41,379 bases of DNA from Rhodospirillaceae bacterium (GTDB lineage: Bacteria > Pseudomonadota > Alphaproteobacteria > MPNO01 > UBA2964): the NCBI GenBank assembly GCA_002712335.1, contig PATI01000013.1, positions 39,619 to 80,997 on the forward strand, written 5' to 3'. Made by a program: the position numbers and the translations under genes. Of this stretch, positions 7,730 to 15,795 are shown one piece after another (the stretch's first letter is position 1; every line of letters begins with the position of its first letter). The notes under the pieces are model-generated. The model did not search any database and had not been told where the DNA came from. It saw nothing but the letters and a program-made list of their open reading frames with translations.

Positions 7730-9415
7730 TTATTTTAGGGCTTTTAAGCCTAATTCTCGAATTTCGGAAAGAGTAGAACGGGGTGATATTTGATCTTGAT
7801 CAATCCGCACTTCTATCATGGCGGGCCCGGAAAAATTGAAGGCTCTTTCAAATGCCGGAGCAAACATTTCTGTGGTGGTAACAATTTCACCCCTCAATCC
7901 ATAAGCCATGGCTAGGGCTGCAAAGTCAGGGTTTATTAAGTCCGTTCCGCTTACTCTGCCCGGATAAAATTTTTCTTGATGCATTCTGATTGTTCCATAA
8001 GTTCCATTATTTATTACTATGAAAATTATTGGCAGATTATATTGACGAGCTGTAGCGATTTCTTGTCCGCACATTAAAAAATCACCATCTCCATTGAAGG
8101 AAACAACTAAACGTTCTGGGAAAACGATTTTCGCGGCAATGGCTGACGGAACACCGTAACCCATTGAACCGCTTTGAGGAGCCAATTCAGAAGGATAACT
8201 GCGGTAGGGGTAAAATCTGTGAACCCAGTTAGAAAAATTACCGGCACCATTCGTAATTATGGCATCATCGTCTAGTCTTTCGCCAAGCCATTGAACAATC
8301 GAGCCTAAATCAACTTGGCCTTTCATTTTTGGAAGTCTGATATTTTTGTCTTGGTCTGCGCGCGCGGCTTTCGTCCAGCTTGACCACGTTATATTATTGG
8401 GGGGATCCAATCTCATGGCCGCATCAGCAAAGTACGGCATTCCGGTATGTATTGCGACGTCTGGCTGATATACTCGGGCCAGATCTTCTAAACCTGCAGC
8501 AACATGTACAAGGGTTTGACTCGGGCATGGTATCGAAAATCGTTCATAGCCATCCGTAATAATTTCAGTAAGCTGCGCACCGACTACCAAAAGAAGGTCG
8601 GTTTCCTGTAGACGCCTTGCAAGAGTGGGGCTGATCCCAAGACCGACATCGCCGGCATAATTGGAATGGCGGTTGTCGATTAAGTCCTGTCGCCTAAATG
8701 CTGCTCCCACGGGAAGATCAAAGTTTTCAATGAATGCCTTAAAATTTTCTAGCGCATCTTTTGTCCAACCACTACCTCCAAGAATAACAAAGGGTTTTTT
8801 TGCTTTAACGAGCATAGTCTGCAGGCGGACCATAGATTCTGTGGAGGGGGAGGGGTTTATAGGACAATACCGTTTGGCATCATTTACCGCTGCCTTTTCT
8901 TTTTGCATGTCTTCAGGAAGGGCTAATACTACCGGACCAGGCCTACCTGATGTGGCAACGTGAAACGCCCTACTCAAAATTTCTGGTATTCGGTTTGGGT
9001 CGTCGATTTGCGTCACCCATTTTGCAAGTGGTGCATACATTTCACGGAAATTGACTTCCTGAAAGGCTTCACGGTCAACCATTGAACGCGCTACTTGTCC
9101 AATTAATAGGATGACGGGAGAAGAGTCCTGGTAGGATGTATGTATTCCAAGGCTGGCATTAGTTGCCCCCGGTCCTCGGGTTACAAAGCATATACCAGGC
9201 TTTCCTGTTAGCTTCCCATAGGCCTCAGCCATATAGGAGGCTCCTCCCTCCTGACGACAGACGACAAGTTTGATGTCATTTTGAACATCATAAAGAGCAT
9301 CAAGGGTCGCTAAATAACTCTCGCCAGGTACACAAAAAATAGTATCGGTACCATGAATGCGGAGTTGGTCTACCAGAATTTGGGCGCCAGTACGTAAGTT
9401 AGGATTTTTGTTCAT
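7730..9415 (-). CDS. Thiamine-diphosphate enzyme, acetolactate-synthase-like
   Basis: A full-length 561-residue ThDP enzyme of the acetolactate synthase / benzoylformate decarboxylase superfamily, acting on 2-oxo acids. The N-terminal domain has the activating glutamate E56 in CRQEGGAS. The C-terminal domain has the ThDP/Mg motif starting GDGD at 442 and ending NN at 469-470. The central domain is present, so the enzyme is complete. No small regulatory subunit gene is adjacent, so a biosynthetic IlvB role is unlikely. A catabolic decarboxylase or carboligase is favoured. It starts four bases after the NIPSNAP stop and is co-transcribed with it. Confidence 0.85.
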   Translation of the reverse strand: MNKNPNLRTGAQILVDQLRIHGTDTIFCVPGESYLATLDALYDVQNDIKLVVCRQEGGASYMAEAYGKLTGKPGICFVTRGPGATNASLGIHTSYQDSSPVILLIGQVARSMVDREAFQEVNFREMYAPLAKWVTQIDDPNRIPEILSRAFHVATSGRPGPVVLALPEDMQKEKAAVNDAKRYCPINPSPSTESMVRLQTMLVKAKKPFVILGGSGWTKDALENFKAFIENFDLPVGAAFRRQDLIDNRHSNYAGDVGLGISPTLARRLQETDLLLVVGAQLTEIITDGYERFSIPCPSQTLVHVAAGLEDLARVYQPDVAIHTGMPYFADAAMRLDPPNNITWSSWTKAARADQDKNIRLPKMKGQVDLGSIVQWLGERLDDDAIITNGAGNFSNWVHRFYPYRSYPSELAPQSGSMGYGVPSAIAAKIVFPERLVVSFNGDGDFLMCGQEIATARQYNLPIIFIVINNGTYGTIRMHQEKFYPGRVSGTDLINPDFAALAMAYGLRGEIVTTTEMFAPAFERAFNFSGPAMIEVRIDQDQISPRSTLSEIRELGLKALK

Positions 9416-9419
9416 GGAT

Positions 9420-9740
9420 TTATGAGTTTGATGTTGGTGACCACGGTGCTGGAACCAAGGTCTTATTTTCTTGGCGAAGGATAAGTGGCAGTATTTTGGG
9501 TAAAAACTTTTGCCATTCCTGATTTTTACCTAAATTATCTCTACGTTTGTCTCGATCTGAATAGGACTCATAACTCCACATGTGCACGATTTGATTTTGC
9601 GGTCCAAAATCCGTGTAGTACCAGCCCACGAGCTTCCCGAGTATTGGCTGTTGAATTGAAAGGCCTTCAGCTTGATATAGATCCATATACATGGGCACCT
9701 TACCCGGGTGAAGCGTGTATATGCGTTCTTCAATGATCAT
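9420..9740 (-). CDS. NIPSNAP family protein, copy 1
   Basis: A 106-residue dimeric alpha/beta-barrel-type protein. The family hallmarks are the N-terminal EERIYTLHPGK, the central VHMWSYES and the C-terminal LRQENKTLVPA stretch. The biochemical role of bacterial NIPSNAP proteins is poorly defined; they recur beside catabolic enzymes. It is the first gene of a - strand unit with the ThDP enzyme and is divergent from the prp operon across a 116-base spacer. A paralogue lies at 14577. AAGGAT upstream is a plausible ribosome binding site. Confidence 0.83.
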   Translation of the reverse strand: MIIEERIYTLHPGKVPMYMDLYQAEGLSIQQPILGKLVGWYYTDFGPQNQIVHMWSYESYSDRDKRRDNLGKNQEWQKFLPKILPLILRQENKTLVPAPWSPTSNS

Positions 9741-9783
9741 TTGATCAATATCCTTTTTTGTTGCATTAAATACATCTCATCAC

Positions 9784-9799
9784 AGGGAAATCCCTAGGG
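9784..9799. promoter_or_regulatory. Overlapping palindromes in the prp/NIPSNAP divergent spacer
   Basis: The 16 bases AGGGAAATCCCTAGGG contain two nested dyads, AGGGA-AA-TCCCT and CCCTAGGG. They lie in the spacer between two divergent operons, where an operator for a shared regulator would be expected. The dyads are seen directly; operator function is inference, and no regulator gene is nearby. Confidence 0.3.
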
Positions 9800-9856
9800 C
9801 AATAGTCGTAAGGGTGTATATTGTGAAAAACACTTTAAGCGTACATAGACAAAAGC

Positions 9857-11365
9857 ATGAAACATCATTTAGTTAAAACTTACTCTTCAAAAGAAAAGTT
9901 AAAGCGAGAAGACGAACTCGCATGGAAACTGGCAAGTCTGGCAGTCGATAAGGTGGCCGTTCAGGAAGAGGTGACTGAAATGGTCATCAACCGAATTATT
10001 GATAATGCCTCGGTTGCAATGGCTGCAATCAATCGATCACCACCCTCTGCCGCTCGTTCTCAGGCTCTTGCGCATTCCAGAGATGGAGGCGCGACAGTTT
10101 TCGGCTTGCCTACACAAAAGAAATTTGCCGCAGAATGGGCCGCTTGGGCGAATGGAACAGCTGTCAGAGAATTAGATTTTCATGATACCTTTCTAGCTGC
10201 AGATTATGCCCATCCGGGGGATAATATTCCGCCCTTATTAGCAGTTGCACAGCAGATGGGTGTAGGTGGAGAGGATCTGCTAAATGGCTTGGTTACAGCA
10301 TATGAAATTCAGATCGACCTTGTAAAAGCTATTTGCCTTCACGAACACAAAATTGATCATGTAGCGCATTTAGGGCCTTCTGTAGCAGCAGGCATTGGGA
10401 CAATGCTGTCTTTGCCGGCAGAGACTATATATCAATCCATACAACAGGCATTACACGTTACAACGGCAACGAGGCAGTCACGCAAAGGGCAAATTTCAAG
10501 TTGGAAGGCCTTTGCTCCTGCGCATGCCGGAAAGCTTGCAATTGAAGCTGTTGATAGGTGTATGCGTGGCGAAGGTGGTCCATCTCCTATTTATGAGGGA
10601 GAAGATGGAGTGATTGCATGGATGCTTGCGGGACCAGATGCAAGGTATTCTGTGTCGCTGCCAGAGAATGGAGAACCTAAAAGGGCAATTATGGATTCTT
10701 TCACCAAAGAGCACTCCGCGGAATACCAGAGCCAGGCTTTAATTGATCTTGCGTTTAGGATGCGGCCAAAAATTGATGATTTAGAAACAATCGAAAATAT
10801 AGTAATTCACACAAGTCATCATACCCATTATGTGATAGGCAGTGGTTCTGGAGATCCGCAAAAAATGGATCCAACCGCTAGCCGCGAAACGCTTGATCAT
10901 TCCATAATGTATATATTTACGGTGGCTTTGCAGGATGGCGAGTGGCACCATATTCGTTCCTATCTTCCGGAAAGAGCGCAGAGGGAGGATACGGTTCGCC
11001 TATGGAAAAAAGTTACAACGGCGGAGGATGCGAAGTGGACGGCTCGATATCACCACGCGGATCCAAATGAGTTAGCTTTTGGTGGCCGGGTGGAAATTAC
11101 CTTAAAGAATGGGGTAGTGCTTGCTGACGAGATGGCAGTTGCTAATGCACACCCGAATGGATACCGCCCATTTAAAAGAGAAAATTACATCCAAAAATTT
11201 CGAACACTCACGGAATCTTTGGTTTCGGTGGGTGAACAGGATCGTTTTCTTAGTGTTGTTTCAAGGTTGCCAACATTAAACGCCGTTGAAGTTGGTGAAA
11301 TCAATGTTGTATTAGATGAAGTAGAGTTGAGGTTTGGAAATAGAGATCAGAAAGGAATATTTTAA
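9857..11365 (+). CDS. prpD: 2-Methylcitrate dehydratase (PrpD-like, MmgE/PrpD family)
   Basis: A cytoplasmic dehydratase of the 2-methylcitrate cycle of propionyl-CoA breakdown, turning 2-methylcitrate into 2-methyl-cis-aconitate. The 502-residue length fits PrpD (about 480) with a slightly long N terminus. Family segments include [38 protein letters not shown] and the [14 protein letters not shown] region. Its stop overlaps the start of the next gene (TAATG at 11363-11367), and prpB and prpC follow directly. The context makes the assignment much stronger than the family alone. No acnD/prpF pair is present, consistent with the PrpD route. Confidence 0.87.
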   Translation: MKHHLVKTYSSKEKLKREDELAWKLASLAVDKVAVQEEVTEMVINRIIDNASVAMAAINRSPPSAARSQALAHSRDGGATVFGLPTQKKFAAEWAAWANGTAVRELDFHDTFLAADYAHPGDNIPPLLAVAQQMGVGGEDLLNGLVTAYEIQIDLVKAICLHEHKIDHVAHLGPSVAAGIGTMLSLPAETIYQSIQQALHVTTATRQSRKGQISSWKAFAPAHAGKLAIEAVDRCMRGEGGPSPIYEGEDGVIAWMLAGPDARYSVSLPENGEPKRAIMDSFTKEHSAEYQSQALIDLAFRMRPKIDDLETIENIVIHTSHHTHYVIGSGSGDPQKMDPTASRETLDHSIMYIFTVALQDGEWHHIRSYLPERAQREDTVRLWKKVTTAEDAKWTARYHHADPNELAFGGRVEITLKNGVVLADEMAVANAHPNGYRPFKRENYIQKFRTLTESLVSVGEQDRFLSVVSRLPTLNAVEVGEINVVLDEVELRFGNRDQKGIF

Positions 11366-12270
11366 TGTTATTTGAAACAAAATCCGCTACACAAAAACGA
11401 GCGGACTTTCGGAATGGTTTAAATTCGGGAAAGATTTTAAAATTTCCAGGAGCCCATGCGCCGATAGTCTCTCTTGAGGTGGAAAGACATGGGTTTGACG
11501 GCATTTATATTTCTGGAGCCGCTCTATCAGCCGACCTAGGCCTGCCAGATATTGGATTAACCACCTTGAGCGAGGTGACGCAGCGGGGGCGTCAAATAGC
11601 GCGTGTTACATCTTTACCATCATTGATTGATATTGATACCGGGTTCGGGGAGCCTATGAACGCGGCCAGAACCATCAGAGAATTGGAGGAGCTTGGTATA
11701 TCCGGCTGTCATTTGGAGGATCAAGAAAATCCCAAACGATGTGGTCACCTTGACAATAAGACTTTGGTTAGCCGGGATGAAATGGCGAGGAAGATCATGG
11801 CCGCTTCTGATGCAAAAACTGATCCTAATTTTATGCTTTTTGCCCGCACTGATGCACGAGCGTCAGAAGGGATGGATGCCGCAATTGATCGTGCTAAGGC
11901 GTATGTTGATGCGGGGGCTGATGCAATTTTTCCTGAGGCAATGGAGGGCGAAAGAGAATTTGAACTATTTCGTAAAGCAGTTGACGTTCCTATGATGGCA
12001 AATATGACAGAATTTGGTAAATCTCCGTTGCTTTCTGCGTCGCAACTAGAAGACCTTGGTTACAATTTGGTAATTTATCCAGCCACTACACTTAGATTGG
12101 CAATGGGCGCTATTAAGGAAGGTCTTGCTGAGATAGCGAAAACTGGTACGCAGTCTGGGCTCATGGACAGATTGCACACCAGGAAAGAGCTATACGATTT
12201 GATACGGTATCAGGATTATAACAATTATGATCAGTCTGTGTTTAATTTTAAAGTTCGAGAAGAGGGGTAG
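11365..12270 (+). CDS. prpB: 2-Methylisocitrate lyase
   Basis: It cleaves 2-methylisocitrate to pyruvate and succinate, the last step of the methylcitrate cycle. The 301-residue length fits PrpB. The catalytic loop K124-R-C126-G-H128 (KRCGH) is the methylisocitrate lyase version of the isocitrate lyase motif. The Mg-binding IDIDTGFGEP and HLEDQ segments precede it, and FARTDA follows. The start ATG overlaps the prpD stop by one base, so translation is coupled. prpC follows three bases after its stop. It differs from the relative at 6026, which lacks the cysteine loop. Confidence 0.93.
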   Translation: MLFETKSATQKRADFRNGLNSGKILKFPGAHAPIVSLEVERHGFDGIYISGAALSADLGLPDIGLTTLSEVTQRGRQIARVTSLPSLIDIDTGFGEPMNAARTIRELEELGISGCHLEDQENPKRCGHLDNKTLVSRDEMARKIMAASDAKTDPNFMLFARTDARASEGMDAAIDRAKAYVDAGADAIFPEAMEGEREFELFRKAVDVPMMANMTEFGKSPLLSASQLEDLGYNLVIYPATTLRLAMGAIKEGLAEIAKTGTQSGLMDRLHTRKELYDLIRYQDYNNYDQSVFNFKVREEG

Positions 12271-12273
12271 GGA

Positions 12274-13404
12274 ATGGCAAAAACCACCCAAGTATACCGA
12301 GGTCTGGATGGTGTAATCGTCGATGAAACATCAATTTCAAAAGTTATGCCAGAGACAAATTCACTCACCTATCGGGGATATCCCGTTCAAGATCTCTGCA
12401 AGTTTTGTTGTTTTGAGGAGATAGCCTATTTGCTTTGGTACGGAGAATTACCAAATAGGTCACAACTGCGTTCTTTTAAAAATAAAGAAAAAAATTTACG
12501 TCAACTATCACGAGGTGCTTTAGGGGTAATAAAGAAATTTCCGAAACGTGCACACCCCATGGATACGATTCGGACAGCTGTTAGCTATCTCGGAACAAAT
12601 GAAATAGCTTGGGGTGGCGAGCCATATGAAAAAGATATGAGCCGATCTCTTGGTCTGCTGTCTAAAATTCCATCACTGATTGCATCTGATTATCGCTACC
12701 GCCAAGGTAGAAAACGAATTTCTCCAAGAACTGATCTTTCGTTTTCAGAAAATTTTTTGCATATGTGTTTTGGTAAAGTACCACCAAAAAAAGTCGTAAA
12801 AGCCTTTGATGTTTCTTTAATTCTTTATGCCGAACACAGTTTCAATGCTTCAACATTTGCTACGCGGGTAGTTACTTCAACTATGTCGGATATCTACAGC
12901 GCAGTTACCGCTGGTATCGGCGCCCTAAAGGGACCTTTACACGGTGGTGCTAATGAAGCGGTGATGCATATGCTTTTGGATATTGGGAGTGCAGATAAAG
13001 CCGAGGCCTGGTTGCGCAAGGCATTTTTAAAGAAGCGTGTTGTCATGGGTTTTGGTCATAGAGTTTACAAGTGGGGCGATAGCCGCGTACCAACCATGCG
13101 CTCTTGTTTGGAAGACCTCTCACAATGGAAAAATGATCGAAAATGGATAGAAATTGAGGATGTACTAGAGGGTATAATGGTTAAGGAAAAGAAAATTCAC
13201 CCCAACCTTGATTATCCTGCGGGGCCTGCATACTACTTAATGGGTTTTGAGATAGATATGTTTACCCCAATATTTGTTATGAGTCGTATAACAGGGTGGA
13301 CAGCTCACTACATGGAACAAAATGCTGCGAACCGTCTGATCCGCCCTCTATCTGCTTACAAAGGTGTTAAGGAACGGCGTGTAAAGCCGCTCGCCAAGCG
13401 TTAA
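12274..13404 (+). CDS. prpC: 2-Methylcitrate synthase (citrate synthase family)
   Basis: It condenses propionyl-CoA with oxaloacetate, the entry step of the methylcitrate cycle. The 376 residues match the short PrpC/type II-like citrate synthases. Conserved histidines are H188 in YAEHSFNAS, H223 in LHGGANEAV and H262 in the citrate synthase signature GFGHRVYKWGDSR. The NLDYPAGPAYYLMG and FTPIFVMSRITGW segments complete the active site. The ATG follows AGGGGTAGGG, which is within the end of prpB. The assignment as methylcitrate rather than citrate synthase rests mainly on the operon. Confidence 0.9.
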   Translation: MAKTTQVYRGLDGVIVDETSISKVMPETNSLTYRGYPVQDLCKFCCFEEIAYLLWYGELPNRSQLRSFKNKEKNLRQLSRGALGVIKKFPKRAHPMDTIRTAVSYLGTNEIAWGGEPYEKDMSRSLGLLSKIPSLIASDYRYRQGRKRISPRTDLSFSENFLHMCFGKVPPKKVVKAFDVSLILYAEHSFNASTFATRVVTSTMSDIYSAVTAGIGALKGPLHGGANEAVMHMLLDIGSADKAEAWLRKAFLKKRVVMGFGHRVYKWGDSRVPTMRSCLEDLSQWKNDRKWIEIEDVLEGIMVKEKKIHPNLDYPAGPAYYLMGFEIDMFTPIFVMSRITGWTAHYMEQNAANRLIRPLSAYKGVKERRVKPLAKR

Positions 13405-13410
13405 GGCAGT

Positions 13411-13445
13411 CCAACTAAACATATGGCCTTCAGTTAGTGCGTTGG
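13411..13445 (+). terminator. Possible terminator of the prp operon
   Basis: CCAAC at 13411 pairs with GTTGG at 13441-13445, with extra ACTAA/TTAGT pairing inside, and is followed by TTTAATATATT. The loop is large and the T run interrupted, so this is only a candidate between two convergent genes. Confidence 0.25.
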
Positions 13446-13510
13446 TTTAATATATTAGGTGGTCACTTCTGTTCGCTTTAGAGAAATGTTTAAACTTTGA
13501 CGATTTAATG

Positions 13511-14416
13511 TTAATCGCCTTTGTCAGTTTTTCTGAGCATGGCCTCTCTTCTAACAATGTAACCACAGGATCCTAGTACGATCATCCCACCGGTAATTGC
13601 CCAAAGGTCTGGTATTTCTTCAAAAAATACAAAACCGATGAGGACGCCGATAATTATCCTGACATAGTCTAAGGGCGCTATTATTGTCATTTCTCCGGCT
13701 GCGTATGCACGCGTAAGACAGTATTGCCCAGTCGAACCCACAAAACCAAGGGCTATAAGCCAAATCCACTCCTCCATATCGGGCATTCTAAAATTGAGGC
13801 TGGCTGGAATTGCGAGGATTAGGAAACCATAAAATAGGAAATAGAATACTATTCGGTTAGAGGGTTCAGTTCGGGTAAGGTTTTTCATTGTAGTCAACGC
13901 GCATGTTGCAAGAATAGCTGCCAACAGTGCGACAAGCGCAGCCGGTTCAATTCCTGCCTGTGGCTTAACAACCATCAATACTCCGCTGAAGCCGATGACT
14001 GTCGCGAGTGCACGACGAAAACGAATGCGCTCGCCTAAGAACAAAGCCGCCATAATTATTGACCAAAGTGGTATCGTAAAAGTTAATACAACCGCGTCAG
14101 CAAGTAGAAGGTGATGAACTGCATAGATACCTGCAAGAAGGGAGGTCGCACCGAAAAAGGCACGCCAGAAATGGGCAAATGGCCTTTTGGTTTTTAAAAC
14201 ACCTAGACCATTAGCCATAAGCCAGGGGATCAGAAACATTAAACTTGTTAGGAAACGAAACATACCCACTTCGGCTATCGGTAATGTTTGCATTAGAACC
14301 TTTGCTATACCAAACATTCCTGTTAGAAGTGAAACGGCTAATAACATCCATATGACACCAAGCATATTAGAGTTCTTGCCCATTCGTTCAGGGAGGTTTT
14401 TAGGATTAGTTGCCAA
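13511..14416 (-). CDS. DMT-superfamily (EamA) transporter
   Basis: An inner-membrane protein of about 301 residues with two EamA repeats and roughly ten hydrophobic segments, typical of drug/metabolite or amino acid exporters. The second repeat ends in the GGMIVLGSCGYIV helix, followed by a short basic cytoplasmic tail. The longest start is a TTG at 14416 with AGGA ten bases upstream; the ATG at 14383 would drop 11 hydrophilic residues and is equally possible. It is convergent with prpC and divergent from the second NIPSNAP gene. The transported compound cannot be inferred. Confidence 0.87.
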   Translation of the reverse strand: MATNPKNLPERMGKNSNMLGVIWMLLAVSLLTGMFGIAKVLMQTLPIAEVGMFRFLTSLMFLIPWLMANGLGVLKTKRPFAHFWRAFFGATSLLAGIYAVHHLLLADAVVLTFTIPLWSIIMAALFLGERIRFRRALATVIGFSGVLMVVKPQAGIEPAALVALLAAILATCALTTMKNLTRTEPSNRIVFYFLFYGFLILAIPASLNFRMPDMEEWIWLIALGFVGSTGQYCLTRAYAAGEMTIIAPLDYVRIIIGVLIGFVFFEEIPDLWAITGGMIVLGSCGYIVRREAMLRKTDKGD

Positions 14417-14472
14417 GAAAGTTTTTTCCTATGAGGACAAGGCTTTACTTACTAAGGTGATTATTAATATCT

Positions 14473-14487
14473 TAAAGGGGCTTTAAA
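14473..14487. promoter_or_regulatory. 15-bp dyad in the DMT/NIPSNAP divergent spacer
   Basis: TTAAAG-GGG-CTTTAA is a perfect six-base dyad around three bases. A second smaller dyad (AAGTA-N6-TACTT) follows at 14500-14515. Both lie in a divergent spacer where an operator could act. Function is not shown by the sequence. Confidence 0.25.
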
Positions 14488-14576
14488 CGAAACTGATAAA
14501 GTATTTTATTACTTCAGAAAAACTTGATCTTACTTGTTAGGCGTTGTCATCTGTGTGAAGCGGATCGGAGAAATAA

Positions 14577-14891
14577 ATGATTTATGAGGAACGTACTTAT
14601 ACTATTCAACCTGGGAAAATCCTTGAATACCTGAAAAACTATGAAGAATTAGGACTGCCGGTCCAAAAAGACGTTTTGGGAACTTTAGTCGGGTTTTGGC
14701 ATACTGAAATTGGTGGATTAAATAAAGTTGTTCACATATGGGGCTATGATTCTCTGGATGACAGGTTAGAGAAAAGGGCTACATTGGCGGCACACCCTGA
14801 CTGGCCCGCATATTTGGAAGTGGCTCTTCCATTGATTGTTGAGCAAGAAAATCGTTTACTCTATCCCGCTAGTTTTTCTCCCGCAAATTAA
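14577..14891 (+). CDS. NIPSNAP family protein, copy 2
   Basis: A 104-residue protein collinear with the copy at 9420. Shared elements are the N-terminal EERTYTIQPGK, the central VHIWGYDS, and the C-terminal LIVEQENRLLYPA. CGGAG lies six bases before the ATG. It stands alone on the + strand, with 259 bases before the selenoprotein candidate. A role beside catabolic or redox enzymes is suggested only by the family's usual company. Confidence 0.83.
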   Translation: MIYEERTYTIQPGKILEYLKNYEELGLPVQKDVLGTLVGFWHTEIGGLNKVVHIWGYDSLDDRLEKRATLAAHPDWPAYLEVALPLIVEQENRLLYPASFSPAN

Positions 14892-15068
14892 AGTCAAAAT
14901 TGAAGAGAATAAACGAGTAAAAGTTTATGTGACGATTGCGAAGTGGTATCGTGAACGGCTAGCGCATTTAAGTGGTTGGCTGTGCATAAAAGTATCGTTG
15001 GTCGGGTTTTTTTTAACATTTAGGGAGGTAATTTTATTACTGGCCAAACAGTGGCGGTGATGGAGGTA

Positions 15069-15092
15069 TTTTTTCCCATTAATGGCAAAAAA
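15069..15092. promoter_or_regulatory. 24-bp inverted repeat upstream of the selenoprotein candidate
   Basis: TTTTTT-C-CCATT and AATGG-C-AAAAAA form a nearly perfect palindrome with a single C/C mismatch, centred 70 bases before the ATG at 15151. It could be an operator for a dimeric regulator or, as RNA, a hairpin. The surrounding spacer (14892-15150) shows no other gene or clear terminator. Confidence 0.4.
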
Positions 15093-15150
15093 TTTATCGT
15101 TCGCATATTTAATTTATGTAATTATCAATTCTTAATGAACGGAGTTAAAA

Positions 15151-15780
15151 ATGTCCGACCCTGTTAAGGTAGAAGTTTTTACTGACTATGTTTGACCTTG
15201 GTGTTTTCTCAGTACCGTGCGTATTGAAAAACTTAAAAAACATTTCAACATTAACGTAGAGTTGGTGCATTTCCCTTTGCATCCTGATACGCCCAAGGAA
15301 GGCCTCCCCATTGCTAAACTTTATGCCGGAAGAAATATGGATCCAGAGGAAATGTTTCGACAAATGAAAGACAGAATGGATGCCGAAGGGCTCCCTTACG
15401 GAAAGCGCACGCACACATACAATAGTCGTAAAGCTCAGGAGCTTGGTAAGTGGGCGGACACCCAACAAAACGGCCATGTATTGCATGATGCATTTTATCG
15501 AGCATATTTTGTGGATACTCAGAATATAGCGGATGACAATGTACTTCTTAGTGTCGTTGACAAGGCTGGTTTAGATATTGCTGAGGCGCGCACGGTACTG
15601 GACGAACGCCTGTTTAGTGAAGCAGTAGACAGGGATTGGGAGAAGTCACGTAACTATGGCGTTACGGGAGTGCCTACTTTTTTGGCTGGAGGTTATGGTG
15701 TTGTTGGTGCCCAGCCCTATGAAGCTCTTGAAATGCTCATGAAGGAAGTGGATGCCGATAAAATTGATAGCAAAGATTAG
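15151..15780 (+). CDS. DsbA/FrnE-family thiol oxidoreductase, probable selenoprotein (Sec15-Pro-Trp-Cys)
   Basis: A 209-residue thioredoxin-fold protein of the DsbA/FrnE (2-hydroxychromene-2-carboxylate isomerase-like) family. It has no signal peptide, so it acts in the cytoplasm. The ATG at 15151 has GGAG six bases upstream. Reading on through the TGA at 15193 gives MSDPVKVEVFTDYV-U-PWCFLS, the family N terminus with Sec at the first position of CPWC. C18 is the resolving cysteine, and the cis-proline loop GVPTF is at 173-177. Downstream codons are uninterrupted to TAG. A SECIS-like hairpin follows the TGA. The alternative start GTG 15217 would remove the first beta strand and the active site. 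An SDR gene follows 15 bases later. Alternatives are a point-mutated pseudogene or a sequencing error, both less likely. Confidence 0.85.
15193..15195 (+). other. In-frame TGA read as selenocysteine
   Basis: Codon 15 of the DsbA/FrnE-family gene. It replaces the nucleophilic cysteine of the expected CPWC motif, the usual Sec/Cys exchange site in thioredoxin-fold selenoproteins. TGA ends other genes in this window, so codon reassignment is excluded. Confidence 0.83.
15205..15231 (+). promoter_or_regulatory. Bacterial SECIS-like hairpin
   Basis: The upper stem CAGUAC/GUAUUG (15210-15215 with 15221-15226, six pairs, one G-U) closes the loop CGUGC (15216-15220). Below, UUU-C-U pairs with A-A-AAA, leaving one C/A mismatch. 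The apical loop starts after 20 intervening nucleotides from the UGA and has G in position two, which fits the published constraints for bacterial SECIS elements (loop about 16-37 nt from UGA, G in the first two loop bases). It lies within the coding sequence, as bacterial SECIS elements do. Confidence 0.72.
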
Positions 15781-15795
15781 TCAAGGGTCGACAAG

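Noticed and set aside
15002..15014. T8 run as an intrinsic terminator after NIPSNAP copy 2
   Set aside because: No convincing GC stem precedes the T run.
14836..15060. Open frame of 74 codons between NIPSNAP copy 2 and the selenoprotein gene
   Set aside because: It begins inside the NIPSNAP gene in another frame, has no family resemblance and no ribosome binding site.
15196..15217. Alternative hairpin GGUGU/GUACC right after the TGA
   Set aside because: It is too close to the UGA and its loop has no G, so it fits SECIS rules worse than the 15205-15231 hairpin.
15217..15780. DsbA-like gene starting at GTG 15217 (187 residues)
   Set aside because: It lacks the first beta strand and the active-site motif, and has no ribosome binding site. 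The ATG at 15151 with GGAG and TGA readthrough explains the family N terminus.
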